Made by a program: the position numbers and the translations under genes. A stretch of 64,000 bases of DNA, from contig CAKZJW010000060.1 in NCBI GenBank assembly GCA_937120495.1, forward strand, positions 30,265 to 94,264. The letters are read 5' to 3'. Below the pieces are notes generated by a model. The model was given only the letters and a program-made list of their open reading frames with translations. It did not search any database and was not told the DNA's origin. Each line of letters starts with the position of its first letter. The first letter of the stretch is position 1. The DNA is from an uncultured Oligoflexia bacterium. Lineage in GTDB: Bacteria; Bdellovibrionota; Bacteriovoracia; Bacteriovoracales; Bacteriovoracaceae. Positions 55,174 to 63,995 of this stretch are shown in pieces.

Positions 55174-57159
55174 ATGTTGCATATAGTAAGAAATATTCTC
55201 TTGTTAGCTTTTTTAGCTATTTGGGCTTCTTGTTCAAATATCAAAATGCTTACCCAGGAAGAGATTTATTCGGCCAAATTTCTCAAGAAAATTGAAGGCA
55301 TTCAATTAATTTATCGCGATGGTGATAAAAATGGAGCTCTAAGAAAATTAGGAGAGCTTAATGATGTAAATTTATCAACTGTTGAAAAAGCAAAAAAATA
55401 TAACTTTATTGGAGTGATTCATTTTTCAAATGAAAACTACAATGCTGCAATTGAAAATTTCTTAATAGCAAAAGAAAATATTGGTGTTGATAAAAATTTA
55501 AATGCACAAATAGACTTAAACCTAGCGAGCTCATATTACAAAAAAGATCTTTATGAAAAATCATACTCTGTTCTTAAGCAAATTGACTCCAAGGACTTCA
55601 GTTCAAAAGAGAAAAATAACTACTTTAAACTAAAGCTAGTACTTGCTCAACAATTGGATAAGCCTAAGGATATTGTTGAATCTGCAATAATGTTGATGGG
55701 AAAGACTAAGTCGTTCAATGAAATAGAATCAAATCAATATAGAGACTTGCTAAAAAGTAACTTTAGAAAATTAGGAAAAACTCAAAGAGTATATGTCCTT
55801 GAAGAATTTAAAAGTTCAAAATCTGAAACAGCAGCTTACCTTGCAAAAGAAGAAGCTCTACAGAGATATTATCTTGGTGATAGGCCAGGAGCTGAAGATG
55901 TGTTGAGTTGGATTGAGTCGGAGTATTCAGACTCTGAAGATGCAACAAATTTTATAAAAGAATTTCAATTTAGGATTGAAAACTATTCTAAGATAGATGT
56001 TGGTGCAGTAGGTGTGGTTCTGCCTTTAAGTGGAAAGAAAAAAGGTTTTGGAAAAAAGGCATTAAGTGGAATTGATAGTGCTTTAAATTTTAAAGAAAAT
56101 AAAGTTTTAGCTGCAAAAATATATACAAGAGACTCTCAAAATAATCCCTATGTAGCAGTTAAGATGATTAATGATTTGGTTCAAAAGCACCATGTCTCAA
56201 TAATTATTGGAGGTCTTTTTTCTAGTACAGCAAAAGAAGAATATCTAGAAGCAAAAAAATATGGAGTTCTCTATATTTCCCTTTCTCCAGTACATCTTCC
56301 AAAAGAAGAAAAAAACCATCTGCTTGTTGAAGTTGCAGGTTCTATAGAATCACAAGTTGATAAAATCATGAATGAAGATTTTCTTTCACGTTTTGGAAAA
56401 AGAATCGCTGTAATGTATCCAAATACTGAAGGCGGACTTGCATATGTAAATGAAATTTGGAGAAAAGCCGGGCAGGGGATTGTCGATGTAAAGGCGATAG
56501 AGGGCTATGATAGAACAAATAGAGAGTTTACAGATCCTGTTAGTAAGGTCTTGGGTGTTAAGTTTACCCGCGAAAGAAAAGAAGAATTTAATGTTTGGAA
56601 GGAGTTATACTCACTCCAGAAAAAACGCTCCTCTATTAGAAGAATTCAAATATTAAAACCGATAATTGATTTTGATTGGGTTTTTGTCCCGGCATACCCA
56701 AAAGATGCAATTCAAATCGTTCCAACTTTTTCATACTTTGATGCAAAAAAATTAAAATTTATTGGTGGTCCAAGTTGGCTATCAAAATCTTTAATTAAGG
56801 AGCAAAGAAGACTTGGGTCTTTATATTTAGTCGGTACAAATCCTAAAAAATATAGTCAAGAGTTTGCTTCGAGTTTTAAATCTCGTAATAACAAGTCTCC
56901 AAGACTTATTGAGACGCTTTCATTTGAGGCAATGAATCTTTCGTTGAAAATAATTGATGATGCAAAGTTTGAAAAAAGAGAAGAGCTAGAGACAAAACTT
57001 CTTAATTTTGAATCCTTAAAAGGTGTCACGGGAAGCTGGAAGTTAAAAGAGGGGATTTGGATTAAAAATATGGATTTTCTTAAAATCAAAAGAGGAACTG
57101 TAGAACAATTTGATATTGATGTTATGCCAATAAAGGAAACGAGTGAAGTTTCTTCTTAG
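55174..57159 (+). CDS. LpoA-like lipoprotein (penicillin-binding protein activator family)
   Basis: A 661-residue protein with a signal peptide ending at C20 (WASC), probably a lipoprotein though the -3 position is atypical. Residues about 30-270 are helical and look like TPR-type repeats (NFIGVIHFSNENYNAAIENF). From about 273 the text follows a type I periplasmic-binding fold (VGVVLPLSGKKKGFGKKALSG, IIIGGLFSSTAKEEY, IAVMYPNTEGGLAYVNEIW). This TPR plus binding-fold layout is that of LpoA, the outer-membrane activator of PBP1A in Gammaproteobacteria. Homology to LpoA is inferred. The second lipoprotein gene overlaps its 3' end by 17 bases. Confidence 0.8.
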   Translation: MLHIVRNILLLAFLAIWASCSNIKMLTQEEIYSAKFLKKIEGIQLIYRDGDKNGALRKLGELNDVNLSTVEKAKKYNFIGVIHFSNENYNAAIENFLIAKENIGVDKNLNAQIDLNLASSYYKKDLYEKSYSVLKQIDSKDFSSKEKNNYFKLKLVLAQQLDKPKDIVESAIMLMGKTKSFNEIESNQYRDLLKSNFRKLGKTQRVYVLEEFKSSKSETAAYLAKEEALQRYYLGDRPGAEDVLSWIESEYSDSEDATNFIKEFQFRIENYSKIDVGAVGVVLPLSGKKKGFGKKALSGIDSALNFKENKVLAAKIYTRDSQNNPYVAVKMINDLVQKHHVSIIIGGLFSSTAKEEYLEAKKYGVLYISLSPVHLPKEEKNHLLVEVAGSIESQVDKIMNEDFLSRFGKRIAVMYPNTEGGLAYVNEIWRKAGQGIVDVKAIEGYDRTNREFTDPVSKVLGVKFTRERKEEFNVWKELYSLQKKRSSIRRIQILKPIIDFDWVFVPAYPKDAIQIVPTFSYFDAKKLKFIGGPSWLSKSLIKEQRRLGSLYLVGTNPKKYSQEFASSFKSRNNKSPRLIETLSFEAMNLSLKIIDDAKFEKREELETKLLNFESLKGVTGSWKLKEGIWIKNMDFLKIKRGTVEQFDIDVMPIKETSEVSS

Positions 57160-57688
57160 TAGTCTTATATTGATAACATCTCTGAGCTGTGGTTTAAGAA
57201 AAAGTGGCGAGACATATTCTAATCCTCTAATAAAAAACTGGGTTCATGCTGGGGTTGAGTGTTACTACCCTGATGACAGAGGAGATCTTAAAGAGCTTTA
57301 TCTTAAAGGTGACTTTGAAACGGGAGAGTTTAATGTGGAGCCCGGAAGTTTTAGTTACTCTTTAACTAAAAGTAATGGAACTGCTTGTAATACCTCTGCC
57401 TCAGGAAGTTATGCTATATCATTTACAACGACAACTTCGGGAAGTATCGATATTAGTGATTTAGTTACTAGCCCAACATGCGAGGTTGTACTTGAAGACT
57501 CTCGAGGATCTGGCAATAATGCTGTTACTTTTGGATTTCTTGGTAATACAAACTCGCTTAATGATTTAGAATGGAGAATCGTAGACAAAAAACTAAGAAT
57601 TAGAACAAGTAGTGAATACAAAGGTTCAAATATTGGCAGTTACTGCGTATCTTCTTGCACTTGCTATAATATTTTTTCTTCTAATTAG
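57143..57688 (+). CDS. lipoprotein of unknown function
   Basis: A 181-residue protein with start GTG at 57143 and AAAGGAAAC upstream. The signal sequence ends at C16 (SLSC), so it is a likely lipoprotein. The mature part is rich in Ser, Thr and Gly and has several cysteines near the C-terminus (CVSSCTC), which may form disulphides. It starts inside the LpoA-like gene and ends eight bases inside the convergent hpt gene. I recognise no family. Confidence 0.7.
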   Translation: MKFLLSSLILITSLSCGLRKSGETYSNPLIKNWVHAGVECYYPDDRGDLKELYLKGDFETGEFNVEPGSFSYSLTKSNGTACNTSASGSYAISFTTTTSGSIDISDLVTSPTCEVVLEDSRGSGNNAVTFGFLGNTNSLNDLEWRIVDKKLRIRTSSEYKGSNIGSYCVSSCTCYNIFSSN

Positions 57689-58244
57689 GATATTTTAAAT
57701 AATAAATTTCTGAAAAATTTCTTCCATACTCATCTAAGTCTAATCCATAGCCAACAATAAATTGGTCTTCAATCTGTTTCCCAATATAATCAGCTTTAAT
57801 AGGAACAGCTCTTTTATATGGTTTATCAAAAAGAGTGATTACTTCAATATTTCTGGGACTTGCTTGTGTTAGACGATTTTTTAAAAAATATAAAGCTCTA
57901 CCTGTATCAATTATTTCTTCAACAATCAGAACATTTTTATCTAGGATATTCGTTTTAAGATCTTTAGATAAAATAATCGTTCCGTTATTTTCTTTACTTC
58001 TACCGACAGCAGATAGTTTTACAAAATCAACGTAGACCTTAACATTTTTAATTTTTTTCATAAGGTCTGAAAGAAAAGGGGTACTACCTTTTAACGCACC
58101 AACCAAAACAAGTTCTTCACCTTGATACTTTTGGCTTATTGTATGGGCAAGAGAGTCGACAATTGTCTCAACTTCTTTTGCTGTAATGTATGGAACAAAT
58201 TGATCTGATACAAAACTATTTGGAAATTTATTTATTTCATTCAT
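57681..58244 (-). CDS. hpt: hypoxanthine phosphoribosyltransferase
   Basis: A 187-residue salvage enzyme that makes IMP and GMP from free bases and PRPP. LKGSTPFLSDL is the pyrophosphate loop, and VLIVEEIIDTGRAL (about 105-118) is the PRPP-binding signature with acidic pair EE and the DTG loop; VGYGLD supports the base site. An in-frame ATG at 58265 is possible, but GGAG nine bases before 58244 favours the shorter form. It lies alone on the minus strand between two envelope gene groups. Confidence 0.92.
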   Translation of the reverse strand: MNEINKFPNSFVSDQFVPYITAKEVETIVDSLAHTISQKYQGEELVLVGALKGSTPFLSDLMKKIKNVKVYVDFVKLSAVGRSKENNGTIILSKDLKTNILDKNVLIVEEIIDTGRALYFLKNRLTQASPRNIEVITLFDKPYKRAVPIKADYIGKQIEDQFIVGYGLDLDEYGRNFSEIYYLKYPN

Positions 58245-58397
58245 TATTCTTCTCCGCCAAATCATTCTACAGGTTATGGCTAAAAGATCTATAAAATTTA
58301 ACCCGACTCGTTTGGTACGGAATAAATGTATTCTTGTACATCGAATAGCTAAGTGTTACATTTTACATAAATAAATTTTAATAAGAGGTACCTATAA

Positions 58398-59435
58398 ATG
58401 TTTAAAAAATTCTTAGACTGGTTTTCAAATGATCTTGCAATTGACCTTGGAACTGCAAACTGTTTAGTTTATGCAAAAGATAAGGGAATTATTGTTAATG
58501 AACCCTCAGTAGTGGCCGTTCATCAAGGATATCGTGGAGAACAAAAAGTTTTAGCAGTTGGTAAAGAAGCTAAAGAGATGCTTGGTCGTACGCCTGGTTC
58601 TATTAGAGCAATTCGTCCGATGAAAGATGGAGTTATCGCTGACTTTGAAGTTACTCAAGCGATGCTTAAATATTTTATTCAAAAATCAATGAATGGTTCA
58701 AAACTTGTTAAGCCAAGAATCATTATTTGTATTCCATTTGGAATAACTCAAGTTGAGAAAAGGGCCGTAAAAGAATCTGCTGAACAAGCAGGGGCGAGAG
58801 AAGTCTATTTAATTGAAGAGCCGATGGCTGCTGCAATTGGAGCTGGATTACCCATTACAGAACCTTCTGGGAATATGATTGTTGATATCGGTGGAGGGAC
58901 GACTGAGGTTGCTGTTATTTCACTTGGTGGGATAGTTTTCTCAAAGTCTGTAAGAGTTGCCGGTGATAAATTTGATGAAGCAATTGTAAGTTATATAAAA
59001 AAGAAATATTCGCTTCTAATTGGAGAGAGAACTGCTGAGATGATTAAAATGTCTATCGGTAATGCTTATCCATTTGATGAAGAAGTTAAAACATATGAAG
59101 TTAAAGGACGTGACCTAATTGCTGGAGCTCCAAAAACAATCGAAGTAACTTCTGACGAAATTAGAGAGGCTTTGTCTGATCCAATAGCTGAAGTTATAGA
59201 AGCAATTAAAACATCTCTAGAAAAAACGCCTCCAGAGCTAGCTGCAGATATCGTTGATAATGGTATTATCTTAGCTGGTGGTGGATCTTTATTAGCAAAC
59301 CTTGATATCTTAATTAAAGAGAAAACAGGCCTGCCTGTTTCTTTAGCTGAGGATCCTCTTACATGTGTTGTTAGAGGTTGTGGAAAGGCTTTAGAAAATA
59401 TTTCTCTATTAAGACAGGTTACAACTCTTTCCTAG
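58398..59435 (+). CDS. mreB: rod-shape-determining actin homologue MreB
   Basis: MreB polymerises under the inner membrane and directs lateral wall synthesis. The 345 residues begin with the amphipathic membrane segment MFKKFLDWF, then [14 protein letters not shown] (phosphate 1), [34 protein letters not shown] (phosphate 2) and ILAGGGSLL. No mreC or mreD follows; instead a PilZ protein starts one base after the stop. AGAGGTACC precedes the ATG. A bulged inverted repeat (58315-58339) lies in the hpt-mreB gap. The best upstream promoter-like pair is TTGTAC and TACATT (17 bases apart), which is weak. Confidence 0.97.
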   Translation: MFKKFLDWFSNDLAIDLGTANCLVYAKDKGIIVNEPSVVAVHQGYRGEQKVLAVGKEAKEMLGRTPGSIRAIRPMKDGVIADFEVTQAMLKYFIQKSMNGSKLVKPRIIICIPFGITQVEKRAVKESAEQAGAREVYLIEEPMAAAIGAGLPITEPSGNMIVDIGGGTTEVAVISLGGIVFSKSVRVAGDKFDEAIVSYIKKKYSLLIGERTAEMIKMSIGNAYPFDEEVKTYEVKGRDLIAGAPKTIEVTSDEIREALSDPIAEVIEAIKTSLEKTPPELAADIVDNGIILAGGGSLLANLDILIKEKTGLPVSLAEDPLTCVVRGCGKALENISLLRQVTTLS

Positions 59436-59436
59436 T

Positions 59437-60255
59437 ATGACAGATAAGCCCTCTACTCATTTTACTAAACAGAATCAAAAAGAGATGGAGAGTCGTTTTC
59501 AACAACTAGAGAGTAAATCAAAAACAATTACTATTTGGGAAAAGGGAAAGTCAGTAAGAGAGAAATTTTCTTCAATGAAGTTTGATAAATCTCAAATGGC
59601 CTTACTACTTAGTTTCGATGAAACAGGTATCTCAAACTATCTTAATTCAAAAGTACTCTATGCTTTTAATATAAATGGCGTTAATTATTTCGGTCAAGGC
59701 GAGTTAACTCCTGTGGCGAATAATAACTATAAATTGATTTGTAACGGAGATCTGTTTAAAAGTGAAAGAAGAGAAAACTTTAGACTTTTAACTTATCCTC
59801 ATTATGAATCTTATATTCAGATTCCAGCAACTGAAGAGGAATATGAAAAAAGTAATGTGGTTAGTTTTCAAACCAAAATGTCAGAAACAAGCCTTTTTAA
59901 AAACTTTCTAAAAATTGTAGATGATAAAGATACGAGTGCTAAAGAAGGGTTTACAAAATTTCGTGTTTTAGATATTTCAGTTTCAGGTTTAGCATTTCAA
60001 ATTGGCGAAATTGAAAAAAACTATTTAGAACAGCAAAGAGTTTTGAAACCTGTACATATCTACTTCAATGAAGACATCTTGATTCCGGCAATCGAAATTA
60101 GATATATTGTCCCTCTAATTAGAGGAAATGGATCTGCGTATAAAGTTGGTGTTCAATTTTTAGATGTTGATACAACGACAGATCAAAGACTCGGAAAACT
60201 TATAAATAGTGCAATGAGAAGTTTTGAAAGTGACTTTGAGGATTTCTTAAAGTGA
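59437..60255 (+). CDS. PilZ-domain protein (likely cyclic di-GMP receptor)
   Basis: A 272-residue cytoplasmic protein. The PilZ signature is split: RRENFR (111-116) supplies the RxxxR element, and DISVSG (179-184) the DxSxxG element, separated by about 60 residues rather than the usual 20-30, so an insert is present. The N-terminal 100 residues resemble the flagellar-brake (YcgR-like) N-domain in layout. c-di-GMP binding is inferred from these motifs. It starts one base after mreB and overlaps the following lipoprotein gene by four bases (GTGA), tying it to cell-shape genes. Confidence 0.8.
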   Translation: MTDKPSTHFTKQNQKEMESRFQQLESKSKTITIWEKGKSVREKFSSMKFDKSQMALLLSFDETGISNYLNSKVLYAFNINGVNYFGQGELTPVANNNYKLICNGDLFKSERRENFRLLTYPHYESYIQIPATEEEYEKSNVVSFQTKMSETSLFKNFLKIVDDKDTSAKEGFTKFRVLDISVSGLAFQIGEIEKNYLEQQRVLKPVHIYFNEDILIPAIEIRYIVPLIRGNGSAYKVGVQFLDVDTTTDQRLGKLINSAMRSFESDFEDFLK

Positions 60256-60992
60256 TAAAAATTATTTTAGGGATCTTTTGCTTTGCCCTCATCTCTTGTT
60301 CTAGCTCTCAAAGAACGAATTTCTCAGGAACATCTTTGTTTAGTTATAAAGATCCATCGGGTGAATATTTATTAAAAAGAGATGTTTTAGATAAGCCTTC
60401 AAAGATTCAAGTTCGTCAGCAGTTATTAACACCAGTAAGGTCATCTAGAAAACCACTTGAAAAGTCTATAACGATTTCACAAATAGGTAGTATAAAGTCT
60501 AAAAAGGGAAATCGCTTAAGTGTAAGACCCTATATTTCTCAGTTTTCAATTTGGTTTGAAAAGAAAAAGTATTTCTCTCAATTTAAACTAAATAAACAAG
60601 ACAAGACATTAGATCTTATAATGAAAAGTCCCGAGGCAAAGTGGAATAAAACAATTAGTGAAAAATTTCCACCGGGAACTGTCTTTTGTTGGTTTTCACA
60701 AATTCCTGAATGTGTAAGAAGAGCAGGTTTTTTAAGTCGTCAAAAGTATTCAGCAAATGAATTTGTTGTTGTTTGGGATAGTTATCCCTATTATACAGAG
60801 CAATACCAGAATGTTCCTTCTAATATTTTTTCACCTGCTGTGATTAAATATGATGGAAGTAAAGGTGGAAATTTAAAATTTAACGTAGAGGTTAATCAAC
60901 AGCTTTTGATTTATCACTTTTCAAGCTCTTATGAATTTGAAAAAATGTTTTGGATTTCTCAAGGAATAACAATTATAAAAAGTAGAGGTTAG
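60252..60992 (+). CDS. lipoprotein of unknown function in the mreB operon
   Basis: A 246-residue protein. The GTG start overlaps the PilZ stop (GTGA), so it is coupled. Its signal peptide ends at C16 (LISC), typical of a lipoprotein; the next residues are Ser rather than Asp, which suggests outer-membrane sorting. The mature part is rich in Lys and Ser with aromatic residues in the C-terminal half (YPYYTEQYQNVPSNIFSPA). I recognise no domain. nagZ starts two bases after the stop. Confidence 0.75.
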   Translation: MIKIILGIFCFALISCSSSQRTNFSGTSLFSYKDPSGEYLLKRDVLDKPSKIQVRQQLLTPVRSSRKPLEKSITISQIGSIKSKKGNRLSVRPYISQFSIWFEKKKYFSQFKLNKQDKTLDLIMKSPEAKWNKTISEKFPPGTVFCWFSQIPECVRRAGFLSRQKYSANEFVVVWDSYPYYTEQYQNVPSNIFSPAVIKYDGSKGGNLKFNVEVNQQLLIYHFSSSYEFEKMFWISQGITIIKSRG

Positions 60993-60993
60993 A

Positions 60994-62061
60994 GTGAATA
61001 TAAATGAGTTAGGACAACTTTTTATAACAGGAATTTCAGGTCTTTCTTTAACAGAAGAAGAAAAATCTTTCATTCAAGAAAACAATATCGGTGGAGTTAT
61101 TCTTTTTAAGCATAACTACGATTCACCTGCTCAACTTGCAGAGTTAGTTAATGAAATACAAACTCTAAGAGATGAATATCCATTATTTATATCAGTCGAT
61201 CAAGAGGGTGGAAGAGTTAGAAGGTTTCAAAAACACTTTACTCAGTTCCCTTCGATGAATACAGTAGCAAAACACGATTCTCCTAAATTGACATTTGAGG
61301 TTCACAAAATTTTAGCAGATGAGCTTTCTGCATGTGGTGTAAACTTAAACTATTCTCCGTGTTGTGATGTTTGGACAAATCCAAAGAACTCCGTAATTGG
61401 TGATAGGGCATTTGGAACAACAACAGAAAGTGTTGAAAAACATGTTAGTGCAGCAATTAGAGGTCTTCATGCAGGTAATGTTCTTGCTTGTGCAAAACAT
61501 TTTCCAGGTCACGGAGATACCTTAAAAGATTCTCATTATGATTTGCCGTATATTGGGAAATCAAAAGAAGAAATAGAGAAGGTTGAACTAAGTCCCTTTG
61601 TTAAAGCATCAAAGTCACGAGTGGAATTTATAATGATGGCTCATTTAGTAGTTGATGCAATTGATAAAGAACTACCAACTTCAGTAAGCCCTAAGGCTTA
61701 TAAATATCTAAGAGAACAGTTAAAATTTAAAAAAATTATCATCACTGATGATATGGAAATGAAGGCGATTACTGATAAGTTTAGTAATGGTGAAGCGGCT
61801 GTTAAGGCTATCAAGGCAGGTGCTGATGTTGTTTTGTATAGATCATTGGAAACAACTAAAGAAGCATTTTTTGCAGTAAAAGAAGCCGTGAAACTTCAAA
61901 AATTAAAAAAAGATAGTCTCGAAGAAAAAATCAAAAGAGTTTTTCAGTGTAAGAAAACTCATTTCAAAGAATATCAACCTATATATATTCCTGCTCTTCA
62001 AAAATTGATTCCTGCAAAAAAATCAGATGAAATGCTTGAGCAATTAGGTTTACAAGAATAA
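60994..62061 (+). CDS. nagZ: beta-N-acetylglucosaminidase NagZ (GH3)
   Basis: NagZ removes N-acetylglucosamine from muropeptides in the cytoplasm during wall recycling. The 355 residues contain SVDQEGGRV, then the GH3 NagZ signature KHFPGHGDTLKDSHYDLP with catalytic His near 181, and TDDMEM with the nucleophile Asp near 252. No signal peptide is present. GTG is the start. It ends an operon mreB-PilZ-lipoprotein-nagZ, which links wall synthesis and recycling. Confidence 0.92.
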   Translation: MNINELGQLFITGISGLSLTEEEKSFIQENNIGGVILFKHNYDSPAQLAELVNEIQTLRDEYPLFISVDQEGGRVRRFQKHFTQFPSMNTVAKHDSPKLTFEVHKILADELSACGVNLNYSPCCDVWTNPKNSVIGDRAFGTTTESVEKHVSAAIRGLHAGNVLACAKHFPGHGDTLKDSHYDLPYIGKSKEEIEKVELSPFVKASKSRVEFIMMAHLVVDAIDKELPTSVSPKAYKYLREQLKFKKIIITDDMEMKAITDKFSNGEAAVKAIKAGADVVLYRSLETTKEAFFAVKEAVKLQKLKKDSLEEKIKRVFQCKKTHFKEYQPIYIPALQKLIPAKKSDEMLEQLGLQE

Positions 62062-62142
62062 TTTTCCTCTTTAGTCAGATTTCGAAAGCCACGCAAATAT
62101 TTGATATTATATTATAAGATCAAGTATGTGTGGAGAATTACT

Positions 62143-62964
62143 GTGGTAGGAAATCTGAAAAGATTTTTATATTTCGTGTTATTTTGTGGAGTTATAATAA
62201 CTCCATCCTATAGCTACGCGCAATGTGCTGACACCTACGACAGAATAAATAAGAAATGTATCACACAGTACATCCCACAAATGAAAGTGAAGAAAATTCT
62301 GGCCGTAGATCCTGAAAAACTTGAAGAGCTCAGAGATAAGACTTACTTTTATCAAACCGGAAGTGGACACTTAGGAAAATTCACAGTTAAAAGTGCTTAT
62401 GTTTCTAAGAATGAGTGTAGTGTCTTTCTGCAGGCAACAACTTATATAGGAAACAGAACTTATAATCCTTCTGCGACTTTTACAATTAAAAGAGAATATG
62501 ACTCTTGGAGTTCTGATAGAGCCGGATTTGATCAAGTTAGTGGAAATGACTTTTTTCTAAGTATAGATAAGAAAAGATGTATTCTTGCTTCAGATAGTGC
62601 CAAAGTTACGTTTTATAAAAAAACAGAAGAGGTAAGTCTCTTTACTGGTAATACCTTTTTAGAAAATACAGCTTATTTTTTAATTGGTTTAGCAGTATTT
62701 CTAGTTGCAAGTTCAGTCTTTAGAGAAGAAGAACAGTTTAAAGCACAAGAGAGTTTAGAAGACGCTGATGGCAGCGACGCCGATAAAAAAGTAGTTAATG
62801 ATGTCGTATTAAAGTATTCAAGACCATTCTTTAAGAGGTACTTCAGCCCCATTGTGCAGGGGATGAAAAATAAAAAGAAATTAAAAGAAAAATATAAAAT
62901 TTCCCCGGCTATTCGAAACGCCGTTGCGTCTTTAAATGGTGTTATTGAAGCAAAAGAAATTTAA
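62143..62964 (+). CDS. secreted or membrane protein of unknown function
   Basis: A 273-residue protein. GTG 62143 is preferred because GGAG lies seven bases before it; an upstream in-frame TTG (62101) has no site. Residues 1-26 look like a signal peptide (cleavage near SYA-Q), followed by a domain with four cysteines (CADTYDRINKKC, NECS, KKRC) and, around 188-206, a membrane segment (AYFLIGLAVFLVASSVF). The last 70 residues are basic and presumably cytoplasmic. No family recognised. AT-rich text before it includes TATTAT but no clear -35. Confidence 0.75.
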   Translation: MVGNLKRFLYFVLFCGVIITPSYSYAQCADTYDRINKKCITQYIPQMKVKKILAVDPEKLEELRDKTYFYQTGSGHLGKFTVKSAYVSKNECSVFLQATTYIGNRTYNPSATFTIKREYDSWSSDRAGFDQVSGNDFFLSIDKKRCILASDSAKVTFYKKTEEVSLFTGNTFLENTAYFLIGLAVFLVASSVFREEEQFKAQESLEDADGSDADKKVVNDVVLKYSRPFFKRYFSPIVQGMKNKKKLKEKYKISPAIRNAVASLNGVIEAKEI

Positions 62965-62971
62965 ACTACCA

Positions 62972-63709
62972 ATGGAAAATCAATCAACTCTAATCGATTC
63001 AGCATCCGTTCTGATTATTCGTGATAATCAGAAAACAGGTGGGTTGGAAGTGTTGATGGGAAAACGTCATCAGGATATTAACTTTGCTGGTGGTGCATAT
63101 GTTTTTCCTGGTGGAAAATTAGATCAGAATGATTTGGCAGTGGGTTTTCAAAACAGCAGTTTTCCAATTGGCTACAATCAGGTTATAGGTACAGCATTTC
63201 GTGAAGTATTTGAAGAATCGGGTATTGTAATTGGATCAAGTGAAGGGGCGGCAGCCTTTAGGCAGGAATTGATTTCTCAAAAAATTGATTTAGCCGAATT
63301 TATAAAAAAGGCGCGGGTAACATTCAATGTTGATGATTTAGTACCGTTCGCGAGATGGGTTACACCAAAGATTTACACAAAAAGATTTGATACAAGATTT
63401 TTCCTAGCAAAAATGCCGATAAATCAATCAGCAACGCCGGATCAACAAGAGATTGTGGATGCTGTTTGGGTTAAACCTATTGATTTCATTGAAAAATTTA
63501 AAGAAACTATGATGTATCCTACTTTAATGAATCTAAAGCTCTTGGGGAGGTCTAGATCTGTTGAGGAGGCAATTACGCATGCGCGAAATAGAAAAATAGT
63601 AACTGTTGAGCCAAAAATAATTAACGGCGTTCGTGTGGTTGATCCCGCTGCGGGATACGAAGAAATAGACCAAAATTATATTCATCAAGGTGTGAAAAAA
63701 ACTGATTGA
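62972..63709 (+). CDS. Nudix hydrolase, NUDT19-like
   Basis: A 245-residue Nudix protein. VFPGG (44-48) and REVFEESG (77-84) are the parts of the Nudix box, separated by about 28 residues instead of the usual few; an insert at this place is characteristic of NUDT19-type CoA diphosphatases. The start is uncertain: ATG 62972 gives the usual N-terminus, while ATG 62936 would overlap the previous gene by 29 bases and neither has a good ribosome-binding site. The second half is locally richer in G and C than the rest of the window. Substrate is inferred only. Confidence 0.8.
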   Translation: MENQSTLIDSASVLIIRDNQKTGGLEVLMGKRHQDINFAGGAYVFPGGKLDQNDLAVGFQNSSFPIGYNQVIGTAFREVFEESGIVIGSSEGAAAFRQELISQKIDLAEFIKKARVTFNVDDLVPFARWVTPKIYTKRFDTRFFLAKMPINQSATPDQQEIVDAVWVKPIDFIEKFKETMMYPTLMNLKLLGRSRSVEEAITHARNRKIVTVEPKIINGVRVVDPAAGYEEIDQNYIHQGVKKTD

Positions 63710-63995
63710 CGTTTTTCTTGCAAAAAACCTCAAAAAAATTGAAACCAATAAAGACCCTATCCCTTTTAAATACAACGACAAAGGCAGCATGGCCACCATT
63801 GGCAGGAACAAAGCTGTTGCAGAAATTGGAGCATTCAAATCTAAAGGCATAATCGCCTGGGCCATCTGGATGTTTGTTCATCTTATTACTTTGGTTGGCT
63901 TTAGAAATAAAATGGTTGCCTTATTAAACTGGAGTCAAAGTTATTTTACTTACGACAAAGGCATTCGACTTATAATTCGTCCTTTTAAAAAGTAG
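63696..63995 (+). pseudogene. 5'-truncated remnant of a type II NADH dehydrogenase (NDH-2)
   Basis: An in-frame stretch of 99 codons opens after a stop at 63693 and ends at 63995. Its text is the C-terminus of NDH-2: LAKNL, DKGSMATIGRNKAV, then a membrane segment IIAWAIWMFVHLITLVGFRNK and a tail ending RLIIRPFKK. These are the last parts of a 430-residue FAD enzyme. The FAD and NADH domains are absent: upstream is the end of the Nudix gene. The only ATG (63789) lies inside the motif. The spelling of the tail looks like Bacteroidetes NDH-2. Probably a decayed or partly transferred gene, or fusion debris. Confidence 0.7.

Noticed and set aside
62101..62142. TTG start for the membrane protein before 62143
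   Set aside because: No ribosome-binding site; the signal peptide fits GTG 62143, which has GGAG seven bases upstream.
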